The notes: generated by a model not told the origin, from the sequence alone. Positions 46,549-58,646 are shown, counted from the stretch's first letter. The stretch: DNA of 64,000 nt from Beta vulgaris subsp. vulgaris (GCF_026745355.1 NC_079204.1:1433501-1497500); one strand, 5' to 3'. Numbers and translations are program-made.

Positions 46549-46770
46549 TAGTCCGTTCGTTATTTTTCGTTTTCAGTTTTTTTGAAATTAAAAATCAAAA
46601 ACAGAAAATCAGAAAAAGTGGTTTTTATTTTTTAATTGTCAGTTTTCAAAATCATCATATTCCGAATAAATTTGACTAAATTTTTTATACATTATAGAAC
46701 GTATATCATATATCTTTGAAAATCAAGAAAACCAAAAAAATAAAAAATCACAATAATACCGAACGGGCAC
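46549..46770. mobile_element. Harbinger/Tourist-like MITE, 222 bp
   Basis: The ends TAGTCCGTTCGTTATTTTTC and the complementary AATACCGAACGGGCAC are flanked by TTA (46,546-46,548 and 46,771-46,773). The interior is a fold-back of AAAATCAAAAA/TTTTTGATTTTT-type sequence. Distinct family from the GGGCATG and GGCTATG elements. Confidence 0.75.
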
Positions 46771-47149
46771 TTAGCTTTCAAATTCAACTTCTTTGTTTTC
46801 TTGAGTGAAGTACTTTTTCATTGTTAACTTATTAGGACGGTACTTAATTCTAATTTTTGCAACTTATCTTTTTAAAACATTTAGTATATGATAAAATTAG
46901 TTTTTGGATTAATGAAAAACAAAAGTTTACTACATTATACCTTCAATGTTAGCTACTGTCAAGCTATATCTTCTTCTTAGTTTTTAAACCACTACATCAA
47001 CTACTATTAAACAAGCTTAAAAAAATAAATTTAATAAGACATAACACTTTTTATCGATAAGACATAACACTTTTTTATCTCTAGTTTAGTTTTGACTTGA
47101 TCAAACATTGAATTGAGATAAAAGACTCTCACTATGATTAACTAATACT

Positions 47150-47265
47150 TGCGTATTTTAAAGGTGAAGACCAAACAATAATAGCTAATGAACCACTTCA
47201 TTAACTATTTTCGTATTTTTACAAGTGAAAACCGAGCAATAATAGCTAATGAATCACTTCATGGA
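47150..47265. repeat. Diverged tandem duplication, about 60 bp
   Basis: CGTATTTTAAAGGTGAAGAC... through AATAATAGCTAATGAACCAC recurs at about 47,212 with several substitutions. Confidence 0.7.
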
Positions 47266-47336
47266 TGATGGATCCCAGCTATTTGTTGGTTTTGTATCAC
47301 AAATCCCACTTGAATTAATTCAAGCTTGCTTTGTAA

Positions 47337-47702
47337 GGCTATGTTTAGTTCACCTGAAATTTTCTGATCTGATCTGAACTTATTTTTTCTGATCTGATCT
47401 GATCTGAACTTATTTTTTCTGAACTGATCTGATTACAAGATCTTATCTTTTAGATTTCTCTCAATATAAAAGAAAAAACATAGTCATGTCGGGTCTTGTT
47501 TGATTCGTCTCAATGAGTACTTTATTAATATTCAATTATTATAATTTTTACTAATATGTAATGAAAGATATTTTATAGTAAAAATGAGTTTAAAAACTGA
47601 CAGATTTGATCTGATCTGATCTGAACTTATTTTTTCTGATCTGATCTGATCTGATCTGATTAGATCTGAAATAAGCAAAAATAAGGTGAACTGAACATAG
47701 CC
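47337..47702 (+). mobile_element. Harbinger-like GGCTATG element A (366 bp, deleted)
   Basis: TIRs GGCTATGTTTAGTTCACC and GGTGAACTGAACATAGCC are flanked by TAA at 47,334-47,336 and 47,703-47,705. Subterminal (TCTGA/GATCT)n arrays are present. Compared with elements B-D most of the interior is missing. Confidence 0.85.
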
Positions 47703-47829
47703 TAAGTCTCGGAGAAAATTCACATATACCATATAATACTTGGCCTCCAAGGATTATGATGTCCTTGGACTCCAAGGCTTATGCTAATATGCTTGCATTT
47801 ACTATAAATTCTCACTTAGCATAGACTTA

Positions 47830-49109
47830 GGCTATGTTCAGTTCACCTGAAATTTTCTGATCTGAACTTATCTGATCTGATCTGATCTGAACTTATTTTT
47901 TCTGATCTGATCTGATCTGAACTTATTTTTTCTGATCTGATCTGATCTGATCTGATCTGATCTGAACTATATTTTCAACAAGATCTTATCTTTTATAAAT
48001 ATATTATTACTATTATATTATTACTTTGTAAATCATTATTATCAATACATTATAAGATATTCTTTATAGTGTTACTATTATTATCATTTTATTTCTATTA
48101 CAACTTTTATACAACTTTTATTATTAATAATAATTATTATTATTATCAGTATTATAAGAACAATAATAATTATGATCATAATTATTATTATTACTAAAAA
48201 TAATTATATAACTCAAGTCATTATTTTATAAGAGCACTTATACAATGTTTCACACTTTCCCTTAAAAAAAGTTTCACACTTGAGAAGTCGGCAAACTGAA
48301 CTCTTTTTTTTCCATATAAAATAGAACAAGATATACAAACAACTATGACTTGAGCAAAAAATAAATAAATATCGTGCAACTTCAAATAGCTAGAGAGATT
48401 TGAAATTCGGTAGGAAGAGGTATACCAATCTAAATTTATAATTTGTATCTCACACTTAGCTTATTTTGAAATGTAATCCGAACATAGTAGTTTCGTTATC
48501 ATGAATTTGAGATATCATATTTTATATATTTCTTATTTTTGCGTCAATCTTATGTTCTTAACACTGGCTTTTAATTTTCTATTATTTAATAACAACAAAA
48601 TAACTTAATATAATAATAACAATGACATTTATAATGGTAACAAAAGATTAATAATAATTACCAATATTAATAATTAATAAGTAACAACAACAATAATAAT
48701 AATTCTTTTGAACAAATGTACTAGTAAATAATAATACCCCTTTGTATTTTTTTATCTTTGTCACTTAGAATCTTGACACTATTCACAATAAGAGATAATC
48801 TTTTAGATTTTTCTCAATATATAAGAAAAATATAGTCATGTGGGGTCTTGTTTGATTCGTCTCAATGAGTACTTTATTAATATTCAATTATTATAATTTT
48901 TATTAATATGTAGTGAAAGATATTTAATAATAATAAGTTTTTAAATATAAGCATGATATGATCTGAACTGATCTGATCTGATCTGATCTGATCTGAACTT
49001 ATTTTTTCTGATCTGATCTGATCTGAACTTATTTATTCTGATCTGATCTGATCTAATCTGATCTGATTAGATCTGAAATAAGCAAAAATAAGGTGAACTG
49101 AACATAGCC
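47830..49109 (+). mobile_element. Harbinger-like GGCTATG element B (1.28 kb)
   Basis: The left TIR is GGCTATGTTCAGTTCACC after TTA (47,827-47,829). The right TIR GGTGAACTGAACATAGCC ends at 49,109 but is followed by TTT rather than TTA, because an inverted copy abuts it. It carries subterminal GATCT arrays, an AT-rich core, and an embedded piece of Stowaway-like sequence (about 48,740-48,925). No transposase. Confidence 0.85.
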
Positions 49110-50178
49110 TTTTATTTCAGATCTAATCAGATCAGATCAGAAAAAATAAGTTCAGATCAGATCAGAAAAAATAAGTTCATATCAGATCAGATCAGATCAG
49201 ATCAGATCAGATCAGACCAGATCAGATCAGATCAGATCAGTTCAGATCATATCATGCTTATATTTAAAAACTTATTATTATTAAATATCTTTCACTACAT
49301 ATTAATAAAAATTATAATAATTGAATATTAATAAAGTACTCATTGAGACGAATCAAACAAGACCCCACATGACTATATTTTTTCTTATATATTGAGAAAA
49401 ATCTAAAAGATTATCTCTTATTGTGAATAGTGTCAAGATTCTAAGTGAGAAAGATAAAAAAATACAAAGGAGTATTATTATTTACTAGTACATTTGTTCA
49501 AAAGAATTATTATTGTTGTTGTTGTTGTTGTACTTATTAATTATTAATATTGGTAATTATTATTAATCTTGTTGTTACCATTATAAATGTCATTGTTATT
49601 ATTATATTAAGTTATTTTGTTGTTATTAAATAATAGAAAATTAAAAGCCACGTGTTAAGAACATAAGATTGACGCAAAAATAAGAAATATATAAAATATG
49701 ATATCTCAAATTCATGACAACGAAACTACTAAGTTCGGATTACATTTCAAAATAAGCTAAGTGTGAGATACAAATTATAAATTTAGATTCGGTATACCTT
49801 TCCTACCGAATTCCAAATCTCTCTAGCTATTTGAAGTTGCACGATATTTATTTATTTTTTGCTCAAGTCATGTATGTGTTTGTATATCTTATTTTTATTT
49901 TATGGAAAAAAAAGAGTTGAATTTGCCGACTTCTCAAGTGTGAAACTTTTTTTTAAGGGAAAGTGTGAAACATTGTATAAGTGCTCTTATAAAATAATGA
50001 CTTGAGTTATATAATTATTTTTAGTAATAATAATAATTATGATTATAATTATTATTGTTGTTCTTATAATAATGATAATAATAATAATTATTATTATTAA
50101 TAATAAAAGTTGTGTAAAAGTTGTAATAGAAATAAAATGATAATAATAGTAATACTATAAAGAAGATCTTATAATGTA

Positions 50179-50965
50179 CTCCCTCTGTTTTTTTTTATCT
50201 TTCTCACTTGGAATTAGGGATGGCAATGGGGCGGGTCCACCTGGACCCAGACCCAAACCCGTTTATTTTTCAAAGACCCAGACCCGTTGGGTCTAGATTT
50301 TTCAGACCCAGACCCGCTGAGTCTAGCGGGTCCATGGGTCCTAAATGGGTCCTTCTTAGTTTTAAGTTTTCATCACATTTTTAAATATATGTAATTAAAA
50401 ATTTTCCCCCTAATATATATAGGTTCTTGTATCCATGGTTAAACCATTCTCTAAATAAAATTTTAAGAATTAACTGATAAAATATCAAAATGTTACAACT
50501 TATAAAGTAAATGTCTCTCATAAAATTTTAGAGTTTAGGTTAAAAAAAAAATTCTAATATGTAAATGGGTCCGCGGGGCGGGTCTGGGTCTAGCATATGT
50601 GGACCCCGACCCACGCTCTCCGGGTCCCGGACCCGACCCGGACCCATTGGGTCTAAAATTTCTAGACCCAGACCCTTATAAATGGGTCGGGTCCTAGCGG
50701 GTCTGGGTCGGGTCCAGGACCCATTGCCATCCCTACTTGGAATCTTGACACTATTCATGCATAGAGAGAATCTTCTCAAATGTTCTCAATTTATAAGAAA
50801 AAACATAGTCATGTGGGGTCTTGTTTGATTCATCTCAATTAGTACTTTATTAATATTCAATCGTCATAATTTTTACTAATATATAATGAAAGTTATTTAA
50901 GTTTTAAAACGTGCATTGGAAGACGCGCACAGAAAAGTAGGAATGATAAAAAAAAACAGAGGGAG
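50179..50965. mobile_element. Stowaway-like MITE nested in element C
   Basis: The ends CTCCCTCTGTTTTTTTT and AAAAAACAGAGGGAG are inverted and flanked by TA. Element D has the uninterrupted site (ATAATGTATTGCATAATAATG near 52,286), confirming insertion with a TA duplication. The 256-bp relative at 61,699 shares its interior. It is itself interrupted by a hAT-like element. Confidence 0.92.
50215..50735. mobile_element. hAT-like MITE nested in the Stowaway-like MITE, 521 bp
   Basis: TIRs TAGGGATGGCAATGGG and CCCATTGCCATCCCTA are flanked by a perfect 8-bp duplication, CTTGGAAT, at 50,207-50,214 and 50,736-50,743. The outer parts of the interior are arrays of GGGTC/GACCC words that fold back on each other, around an AT-rich core. 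It has no coding capacity. Confidence 0.92.
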
Positions 50966-51236
50966 TATTGCATAATAATGATTTACAAAGTAATAATATA
51001 ATAGTAATAATATATTTTATAAAAGATAAGATCTTGTAAATCAGATCAGTTCAGATCAGATCAGATCAGATGAGAAAAAATAAGTTCAGATCAGATCAGA
51101 AAAAATAAGTTCAGATCATATCAGAAAAAATAAGTTCAGATCAGACAAGTTCAGATCAGAAAATTTCGGGTGAACTAAACATAGCCTTACATTTGTATCA
51201 AGTGTACCAAGAGTATCATACACATATTAGTTCTTA

Positions 51237-52465
51237 GGCTATATTCAGTTCACCTTATTTTTGCTTATTTCAGATCTAATCAGATCAGATCAGATCAGAA
51301 TAAATAAGTTCAGATCAGATCAGATCAGAAAAAATAAGTTCAGATCAGATCAGATCAGTTCAGATCATATCATGCTTATATTTAAAAACTTATTATTATT
51401 AAATATCTTTCACTACATATTAATAAAAATTATAATAATTGAATATTAATAAAGTACTCATTGAGACGAATCAAACAAGACCCCACATGACTATATTTTT
51501 TCTTATATATTGAGAAAAATCTAAAAGATTATCTCTTATTGTGAATAGTGTCAAGATTCTAAGCGACAAAGATAAAAAAAATACAAAGGGGGTATTATTA
51601 TTTACTAGTACATTTGTTCAAAAGAATTATTATTATTGTTGTTGTTGTACTTATTAATTATTAATATTGGTAATTATTATTAATCTTATTGTTACCATTA
51701 TAAATGTCATTGATTATTATATTAAGTTATTTTGTTGTTATTAAATAATAGAAAATTAAAAGCCATGTGTTAAGAACATAAGATGGACGCAAAAATAAGA
51801 AATATATAAAATATGATATCTCAAATTCATGATAACGAAACTACTATGTTCGGATTACATTTCAAAATAAGCTAAGTGTGAGATACAAATTATAAATTTA
51901 GATTTGGTATACCTCTTCCTACCGAATTTCAAATCTCTCTAGCTATTTGAAGTTGCACGATATTTATTTATTTTTTGCTCAAGTCATAGTTGTTTGTATA
52001 TCTTGTTCTATTTTATATGGAAAAAAAAAGAGTTCAGTTTGCCGACTTCTCAAGTGTGAAACGTTTTTTTAAGGGAAAGTGTGAAACATTGTATAAGTGC
52101 TCTTATAAAATAAATGACTTGAGTTATATAATTATTTTTAGTAATAATAATAATTATGATTATAATTATTATTGTTGTTCTTATAATAATGATAATAATA
52201 ATAATTATTATTAATAATAAAAGTTGTATAAAAGTTGTAATGAAATAAAATGATAATAATAGTAACACTATAAAGAATATCTTATAATGTATTGCATAAT
52301 AATGATTTACAAAGTAATAATATAATAGTAATAATATATTTTATAAAAGATAAGATCTTGTTGAAAAAATAAGTTCAGATCAGATCAGATCAGAAAAAAT
52401 AAGTTCAGATCAGATCAGATCAGATAAGTTCAGATCAGAAAATTTCAGGTGAACTGAACATAGCC
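51237..52465 (-). mobile_element. Harbinger-like GGCTATG element D (1.23 kb)
   Basis: TIRs GGCTATATTCAGTTCACC and GGTGAACTGAACATAGCC are flanked by TTA at 51,234-51,236 and 52,466-52,468. It lies in the same orientation as element C and opposite to B. It retains the empty site for the Stowaway-like insertion of C. Confidence 0.92.
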
Positions 52466-52520
52466 TTAGAGAGAATACTCTTATACATCTCCTTCAAGAC
52501 TCTCTGAAAATTAGATCCAA

Positions 52521-53402
52521 CTAGTATTTTTGGCCCGGGCAATGTCCCGGGTCAATAACAATGAGCACATACCTATTTTATTTTTATATAATGTTTGTGA
52601 TGGAATAAAATTTTGATAAATATTTTTCATATTATCATTTGTTACATTTTATTTCCGAATTTTAAAATGAATTAAGACATGGATTGATGATAATTACCTT
52701 TTATTTTCAAAATTTAACATAAATTCTTACATGAAGCAGTGCTAGTGTTTTTAGTGGGTACATTTGTCGTAAAAGCAAAAAAAAAAAAAATCTTAAATTC
52801 TAAACATATTGGGCCACAAAAATATGTCAATGCAGTCTCTTGTTATTGCTCTAATAACGGTGTTAAGGATAAAATTACTTGTTGAAAACTATAAGATTTT
52901 AAAATATTCTGTTTGATACATTAGATAATAAAGTTTATAACACTAAATTGAAAGTTAAACTTTCACTTTTCATAATGAGGTCAAGCATTTAATACCTACA
53001 AAGTATTTTTTAAAACATGTACATTACATCGATTCTTAAAAAGATACTTGATGATTTTAGCGATATGTCACTATCTTTTATATTCCATTATATTCTATAT
53101 TCAATCATTTATCCCTAATTTTAAAAAGTATTCATAATAATTTTATTAATAATATCATCGAACATATAGCATATTTGACTAAATATTGAAACAAATAATG
53201 GAAATAGCTCAAGTGGTTAAAGTACTAACTAATGACATATGAGGTCATGTGTTCAAATCTTAACATGTGCAATTTTTGACAGAATAACATTACAAGCTTA
53301 CATGGAAGTGGTGTGCTTACATGGCATCATATATACTTTGGAGTGCGAGTGCCACGTGGCGTTCTTTCGTTGAAACGCGCGCCTTTTAATATATTGTATA
53401 GA
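52521..53402 (-). mobile_element. Non-autonomous Helitron, 882 bp
   Basis: The minus strand begins TCTATACAATATATTAAAAG and ends with a CCCGGGACATTGCCCGGG hairpin followed by CTAG, between A and T. It contains a tRNA-like module (GCTCAAGTGGTTAA and GGTCATGTGTTCAAATC at 53,207-53,260) and GCCACGTGGC near the 5' end, as in the 269-bp copy. Confidence 0.85.
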
Positions 53403-56210
53403 TATTAGTTAGAAAGTCATACCATACTCTTGTTATTCTTTGGAGTTGTACTCTCGTACTCTTTTTCATATATTGGATAATATTAGTGCACGTTTTTATG
53501 GTTTTTTTTTTTTTTTTACCTTTTTTCTAAAGGTTTTTTTCCCACGTTAAATTATATGTTTATTTCTATTTATCTTGTCCATATTTTACTTATTTTTCTC
53601 ATTATCACTATTTGCTTTCGCTTGTACTCCTAATCCCAACACAATTATGAAATTAACAACACAGAAAATCATGCATAAAGTCTTAATCCTGTTTGAACTG
53701 ATTGGGTTGATATCAACAATATTTGAATAAAACGAAATGTCACTTGACATATTTACCAGTTTCCAAACGTAACGTTACTCCTCTCTTTCTTCCATATGGA
53801 TAGAAATCATACTCTTAAGAATTTTGACTCTAACAAATTAACAACATTTGGCACTCTTAAAAAGATGCACTTTCCATTTTCTCACAAGATCCGGCTGAGT
53901 CTGACCAAAATGTTTTGATCTTTTGACATTTGCAAATTGCACCATAAAAAATTACTTATCTTGTATACTGGACCAACTATTATATTATAAATTTACAACC
54001 TACGGAAAGCTTTAGTTTATTATTCATTTCCGTGGGTCATGACCAATTGATTGATATTATATAGTGGCTTTCTCAAATAGATAGTCTATGCCGCCACATG
54101 AAATAAAGTACGAATTTTTTATTCAAATTTTAATTTAGTTTCTTGAATTATGGCTTATATATTTAGGACGGTATTAAAGAAAAAATAAAGTGCTTGTTTG
54201 ATTGCAATGAGAATTATTATTTTAATAAAAATTTACAATTTGTGAGAATTTAATTCTATTATAAAATTTTCAGTATTTGTCTAATTTGTTTGGTAGATAT
54301 AAGAGAAGTTATAATTTATATAAACTTATCTAAGAAGTGCGAGTGATCAAGGGGATGGTAGATAAATTAATTATTATATTTTATAGGAATTTTATATTTT
54401 CGTGAATTTTCATTGCTCCCATTTCCCCCACTTCATGTCAACCAAATAATTACTCAAATCAAAAAATCATGAGAATTTGTATTGCCTACGTAATTTCCTG
54501 TATATCAAACTACCATAGTTGCTAATACTTGTCATATTTATCTTTAATTTGTAGCTTGCTTTCAGTATACATTTGTTACGATAACGGACACGAATGTAGA
54601 AGTGAGCTTGTCTATCAAATATACAAACTTCTCAAGACCAAAAGATTTGAATCTTTAACCACAAGGCTAGAAAGTAACTGAAATTGGTACCACTTTAAGC
54701 TATCACCGGTTTCTTATTATGATAAACTTGTGATAATTTATAGAATTAATTGGGATAAATTATATGTAACAACTAATTTCAAATAAAATAAGTATTTTTT
54801 TAGCATAATTTAAGAAGACTTGTTAATATAAAATTAATTTATAGTTAGAATCAGCATCCTCAAGTCATGTGCTCATTATTTGAAAAGTTGCTGAAAATGC
54901 CATTTACCATGTTGTTGAAGAGTTTTTATATGGTTATTTATTAACTTCTTTGGGTTGTATTATGTGGTCCGCAACTTTCGTGTATAAGATGCATAAAAAC
55001 AGATTTATGTCATTTTACAAGTTGTCTTTCTTCATTATTAAACCTAACGATGACTTTAATAGTATTATTTTATCTTAAGATGATGAGATTTCATAATCCC
55101 ATTGTTGGAAGTTGGCGTCCCTAGTCCCTACAAGATCGTACTCCTCCAATTACAACCTAGTAGCAATGAATTGTTTTTAAGAGGGCAGAAAAATAAGAAT
55201 ATTAATATGGAGCTAATAAGACGATAATCTCAAATTCTCAAACATAACCATGCAAGTTGACGATTTGTTGTAGCCCATGGTATTCATAATCAGTAATACT
55301 GCTCAAGATCTCACTAATATTTTCAATTTTCACCCAAAAATATACAAAGAAACTAATTAATTTAACTCCCAGGAACAGTGCCGTTTGACATAATTCTGAT
55401 TAGGAACATCTTTTAATATATTAATATAGGTTGTCCTGTCAAAAAAAATATAGGTTGTCAACAAATTGTCGAACATTACAAAAGAAAACATGGATCTTAT
55501 GATAAGTTATATGAGTATATTGATCTAATTAAGGCTGCTGGTAGGAGTTAAACTAACGTAACAATTCGATCAGAATTTAATTTAAAGTAAGCAGATTAAG
55601 GTTGGAATTTGAATAAATTTAATTGAATAAGGTTAATGTCTATTTTTCCAACCTAAATATAACCTATTTTCTTTTCATATTTAACTCATTTTTAAGAGAG
55701 AAAATCTCAAAAATATATTGACAAATTTTTAATTGGTAAAAAAAGACTCTAAAATAGAAACTACTATATTGTTCTTTTTTTCTCATATGATTATTTTCAA
55801 TGGTCTATATGTATAACCCTCTTAAATTAATACTCCAACAAAAGTCAGGATTGAAATTCCAACTTGTTAATTAAAAAGGTTAGGTTGAACTCCAATAAAC
55901 TTCAACCTGTTTATAGTTGACACATAAAAGAACCCAACTTGTTAACCATATTACACATGTTTTGGATGAGACTAAAAATAGCAAAAACAACCACTTCACT
56001 AAAATTACCAAAAAAAGAAGAAAAAAATGGATAGAAAAAAGACTATATAATTAAAATCGATCGATAGAAAACATTTGGGCCATAAAATGACTTAATTAGC
56101 TTCTCCTCTGCCATCCACATGGCCCCTAGCTATAGTGTTCTTTTTTTTGTTTTGACGTGGACCCATATATAATTTTTTTTAGCTTCCTTCGGAAACTCGT
56201 GATAAGATGA
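53403..56210. other. AT-rich intergenic stretch
   Basis: Nothing supportable as a gene, RNA or bounded repeat was recognised. Confidence 0.5.
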
Positions 56211-56214
56211 ATTT

Positions 56215-56400
56215 TCTCTAGGCTGTCCTCATACATAGCGACTCACCCAGAGTCCCAACAAGTCCCAACTCCCCCCTTCGGCCTTCCCCCAACAATATTG
56301 AAATTTGCTTCTACCAAAATTCGAACATTGGTCTCCCATGTGTGAGATAGGAAACTATACCATTGGACCCAAATATCCTTGGTGTATGTGGGCCCATATA
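56215..56400 (-). repeat. tRNA-derived SINE-like element
   Basis: The minus strand has an A-box-like GGTCCAATGGTATAG and a B-box-like TGTTCGAATTT at tRNA spacing, then a G-rich body. It lies just downstream of the ERF gene. Ends are approximate. Confidence 0.45.
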
Positions 56401-56636
56401 TAATGTTGATAATTAAAAGTTGAAAAGTATAATGAGTTGTGAAGACATAAAAAAAAAATGAATCCACATAGTCCAAAATTTACAAAATATAAAAACAAAA
56501 AATAGCTTAAAGGAAAAAAAAAAACAAAAATTACTAATACTAGAAATTCACAAAAGAAAAAAAAATATAAAAAAAAAAACAATATTTTTCACATTTGAGC
56601 TAGCTAGGTAACTCTAATTAAAAATATCACCTTAAT

Positions 56637-57368
56637 TTAAGAATTGCTAATACTTTCACTTGCCATCAATAATTGTTCCAAGTAATCAGAACCCAAATCT
56701 TCAAAAACAAACACATTACTACTATTATTATTAGTATTAGTATTAGTATTAGTATTTTCCAACGATGATGATGATCCCTTGTTTATTTTCCCTTTGTTTT
56801 TCTTACACATAGAGTTATTAGACTTATTCTTCCTTAAAGAAAGTCTATTTTTCATTACCAAAACTGGCGAACACCCATTTCCAAACTCATAATTCATCTC
56901 TTTAAGCGATTCTTTCACTACTTCCTCTGGAAAATTAAGAACAGCCATGGATCCTCGAGTCGAAATCGCGGCTTGATCATAAGCTAATGCCGCAGCTTCA
57001 GGTGTATCAAAGGTTCCTAACCATACCCTAACACCATTTCTCGTTGAATCTCTTATTTCAGCTGCATATTTTCCCCAAGGACGTTTTCTTACACCTCTAT
57101 ATGATTTTTCACCTTCACCTCTACGTGTATTCTTTTCTTCCTTGATTATTGATGATGACATTGATGATGATACTTCTTCCTCCTTCACTCCAACCCTCCT
57201 CCACGAGGATGAGGATGATACCGCTCCTGGTATCGTCGTGGTGCGTGCATAGCTTGTCATCTCATTTTCGTCCAAGGGAAGAATATTTGGTAGATTAAAT
57301 TCTTCCCAAGAGAACGTTTCTGGAGATGATGAATAAAATGAACAAGTTTCTGAAGATGATGAGTTCAT
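56637..57368 (-). CDS. AP2/ERF transcription factor, group IX (ERF1/ORA59-like)
   Basis: A single-exon 243-residue protein. The AP2/ERF domain spans about residues 90-147: [18 protein letters not shown], then [21 protein letters not shown] and GSMAVLNFP, with the Ala and Asp typical of the ERF (GCC-box binding) branch. The N terminus is Ser/acidic-rich. The C terminus [15 protein letters not shown] matches the EDLL-type activation motif of group IX factors. These act in the nucleus as ethylene/jasmonate-responsive activators. The start is Met at 57,368; an in-frame upstream Met adds a Lys-rich stretch translated from leader-like sequence. An Asn/Thr run near residue 205 comes from an ATTAGT microsatellite. 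Which ERF it is cannot be decided here. Confidence 0.93.
   Translation of the reverse strand: MNSSSSETCSFYSSSPETFSWEEFNLPNILPLDENEMTSYARTTTIPGAVSSSSSWRRVGVKEEEVSSSMSSSIIKEEKNTRRGEGEKSYRGVRKRPWGKYAAEIRDSTRNGVRVWLGTFDTPEAAALAYDQAAISTRGSMAVLNFPEEVVKESLKEMNYEFGNGCSPVLVMKNRLSLRKNKSNNSMCKKNKGKINKGSSSSLENTNTNTNTNNNSSNVFVFEDLGSDYLEQLLMASESISNS
56722..56757. repeat. (ATTAGT)n microsatellite coding Asn/Thr
   Basis: About five ATTAGT units preceded by ATTATT units, read on the minus strand as alternating Asn and Thr codons within the ERF gene. Confidence 0.85.
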
Positions 57369-57470
57369 TTTTTTTTTTTGTTTGGTTTTTTTTTTGTTGT
57401 GTTTAGTTGTTAACAATAATGTAAGGAGTAATAGATGAATGATGATTGATGAGTTTGGTTCACTACTTCC

Positions 57471-57480
57471 TTTTATATAC
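57471..57480 (-). promoter_or_regulatory. TATA box of the ERF gene
   Basis: The minus strand reads GTATATAAAA about 105 bases upstream of the chosen start codon. Confidence 0.65.
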
Positions 57481-57508
57481 GTTGAAATGGGAGAAAAGAC
57501 CTGATTTA

Positions 57509-57671
57509 ACCTGTTCTCTCCAGCTTATTTTCAGTTCAGTTTAGTTCAATTCAGTTCAACTTTGGACAATATTTTTACTCTCACATATCACTATTCATTT
57601 CAGCTCAGTTCAATTCAGTTCAATTTATTAGTTCTGTTCAGTTTCGTTGTTTTATGCCGAAAAGAACAGGC
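57509..57671. mobile_element. Tourist/Harbinger-like MITE in the ERF promoter, 163 bp
   Basis: The ends ACCTGTTCTCTCCAGC and GCCGAAAAGAACAGGC are inverted and flanked by TTA (57,506-57,508 and 57,672-57,674). The interior is a run of TTCAGT/AGTTCA words. It lies about 30 bases upstream of the ERF TATA box and is inverted relative to the 36,454 copy. Confidence 0.88.
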
Positions 57672-57674
57672 TTA

Positions 57675-58646
57675 AGTAAGAAAGAAATAAAGTAAAGTGA
57701 AGTAAAATAAAATTAGTAAGTTCAAATGAAATTAGTTAAAATGAGAATATACACGTGGGTCAAATAACTCATGGCGGCCAGGTCATCAGTTTGCAGCTGA
57801 GTGATATCACCTAGTACAAATCTATCAATGACTGAGTATTATTCTCGGTTCCTAGTCGCTTTTTTTCCCCTTAAATTAATTAAGGGGTAAATCTAGCTTA
57901 GTTGAATTATTATAATCTTAAATATTAATAAAGTGTAGGTTAAGACATCGGAATTATAATAATTGTCATATGGTCTAGCTAAATTCTGTTATTACATGAA
58001 GGAATATATATCATTGGGTGCTTTAATTATTAGCTACATAATGGTGTCATGTTTAGGTTTTATTATGTTTTTCTTTTTAATATATTAATTATAGAAATGA
58101 AAACAAAGGATATATGTTGTGTATAGATCTCCCTTGAGGAAAAAAAAACACCTTAACTTTCTCTTTAATTTGGCAATTATAAAAAAAAATAGTACAAAAA
58201 ATTATACATGTGGTGGAGTGGAAATCGATCATATGAAAATGAGAATGAAAAAAAAATTCAATTTATCATAATAATTATGATTGAATTTACCATTCATATG
58301 ATTTGAAATAAAAATTGATAAGCAAGAGTAAGAGATTACAATGCTGACAAAAAAAGACAACCTATATATGATATATCCTTTTTTATTGAACAAACCCTCT
58401 ACTAAAAAAGGGCACCTCAAGGAGAAAGAATATATTCCAATTCCAGATCAAAGTTGAGCAAAGATCTAGGACAAACAAAAAAAGGTAGTTAGGAAGCATA
58501 GTTTTAGGAAAAAAAAAAAGGTAATAATTGAAGCTTACTAAAATAGTATATTCAACCTAAAAGTGGGATTTTTATAAATAATATTTTCTATAAAACTATT
58601 AAATGTTGTACTTTTTTATGTTTCCAGTGCATGTGCTTAACCACTA
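57675..58646. other. AT-rich intergenic stretch upstream of the ERF gene
   Basis: No supported gene. Possible distal ERF promoter. Confidence 0.45.

Larger units (their letters stand above)
49112..51186 (-). mobile_element. Harbinger-like GGCTATG element C, inverted, with nested insertions
   Basis: This is the reverse complement of element B. It starts inside the terminal region (TTATTTCAGATCTAATCAG; about 26 terminal bases missing) and ends in a complete TIR followed by TTA (51,187-51,189). Its length is inflated by a nested MITE at 50,179-50,965. B plus C together are bounded by TTA on both outer sides. Confidence 0.85.

Noticed and set aside
50540..50779. 79-codon frame with Gly/Pro/Arg repeats
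   Set aside because: It is a translation of the GGGTC arrays of the hAT-like MITE and crosses its end.
52050..52268. Ile-rich frame
   Set aside because: A translation of the AAT/TAA-rich core of element D.
47360..52440. CRISPR-like regular repeats (TCTGATCTGATC)
   Set aside because: They are contiguous pentamer arrays without unique spacers, placed just inside transposon TIRs of a plant genome.
56243..56582. Two overlapping hydrophobic frames downstream of the ERF gene
   Set aside because: The Phe/Tyr/Leu-rich products come from T-rich sequence and a SINE-like repeat.
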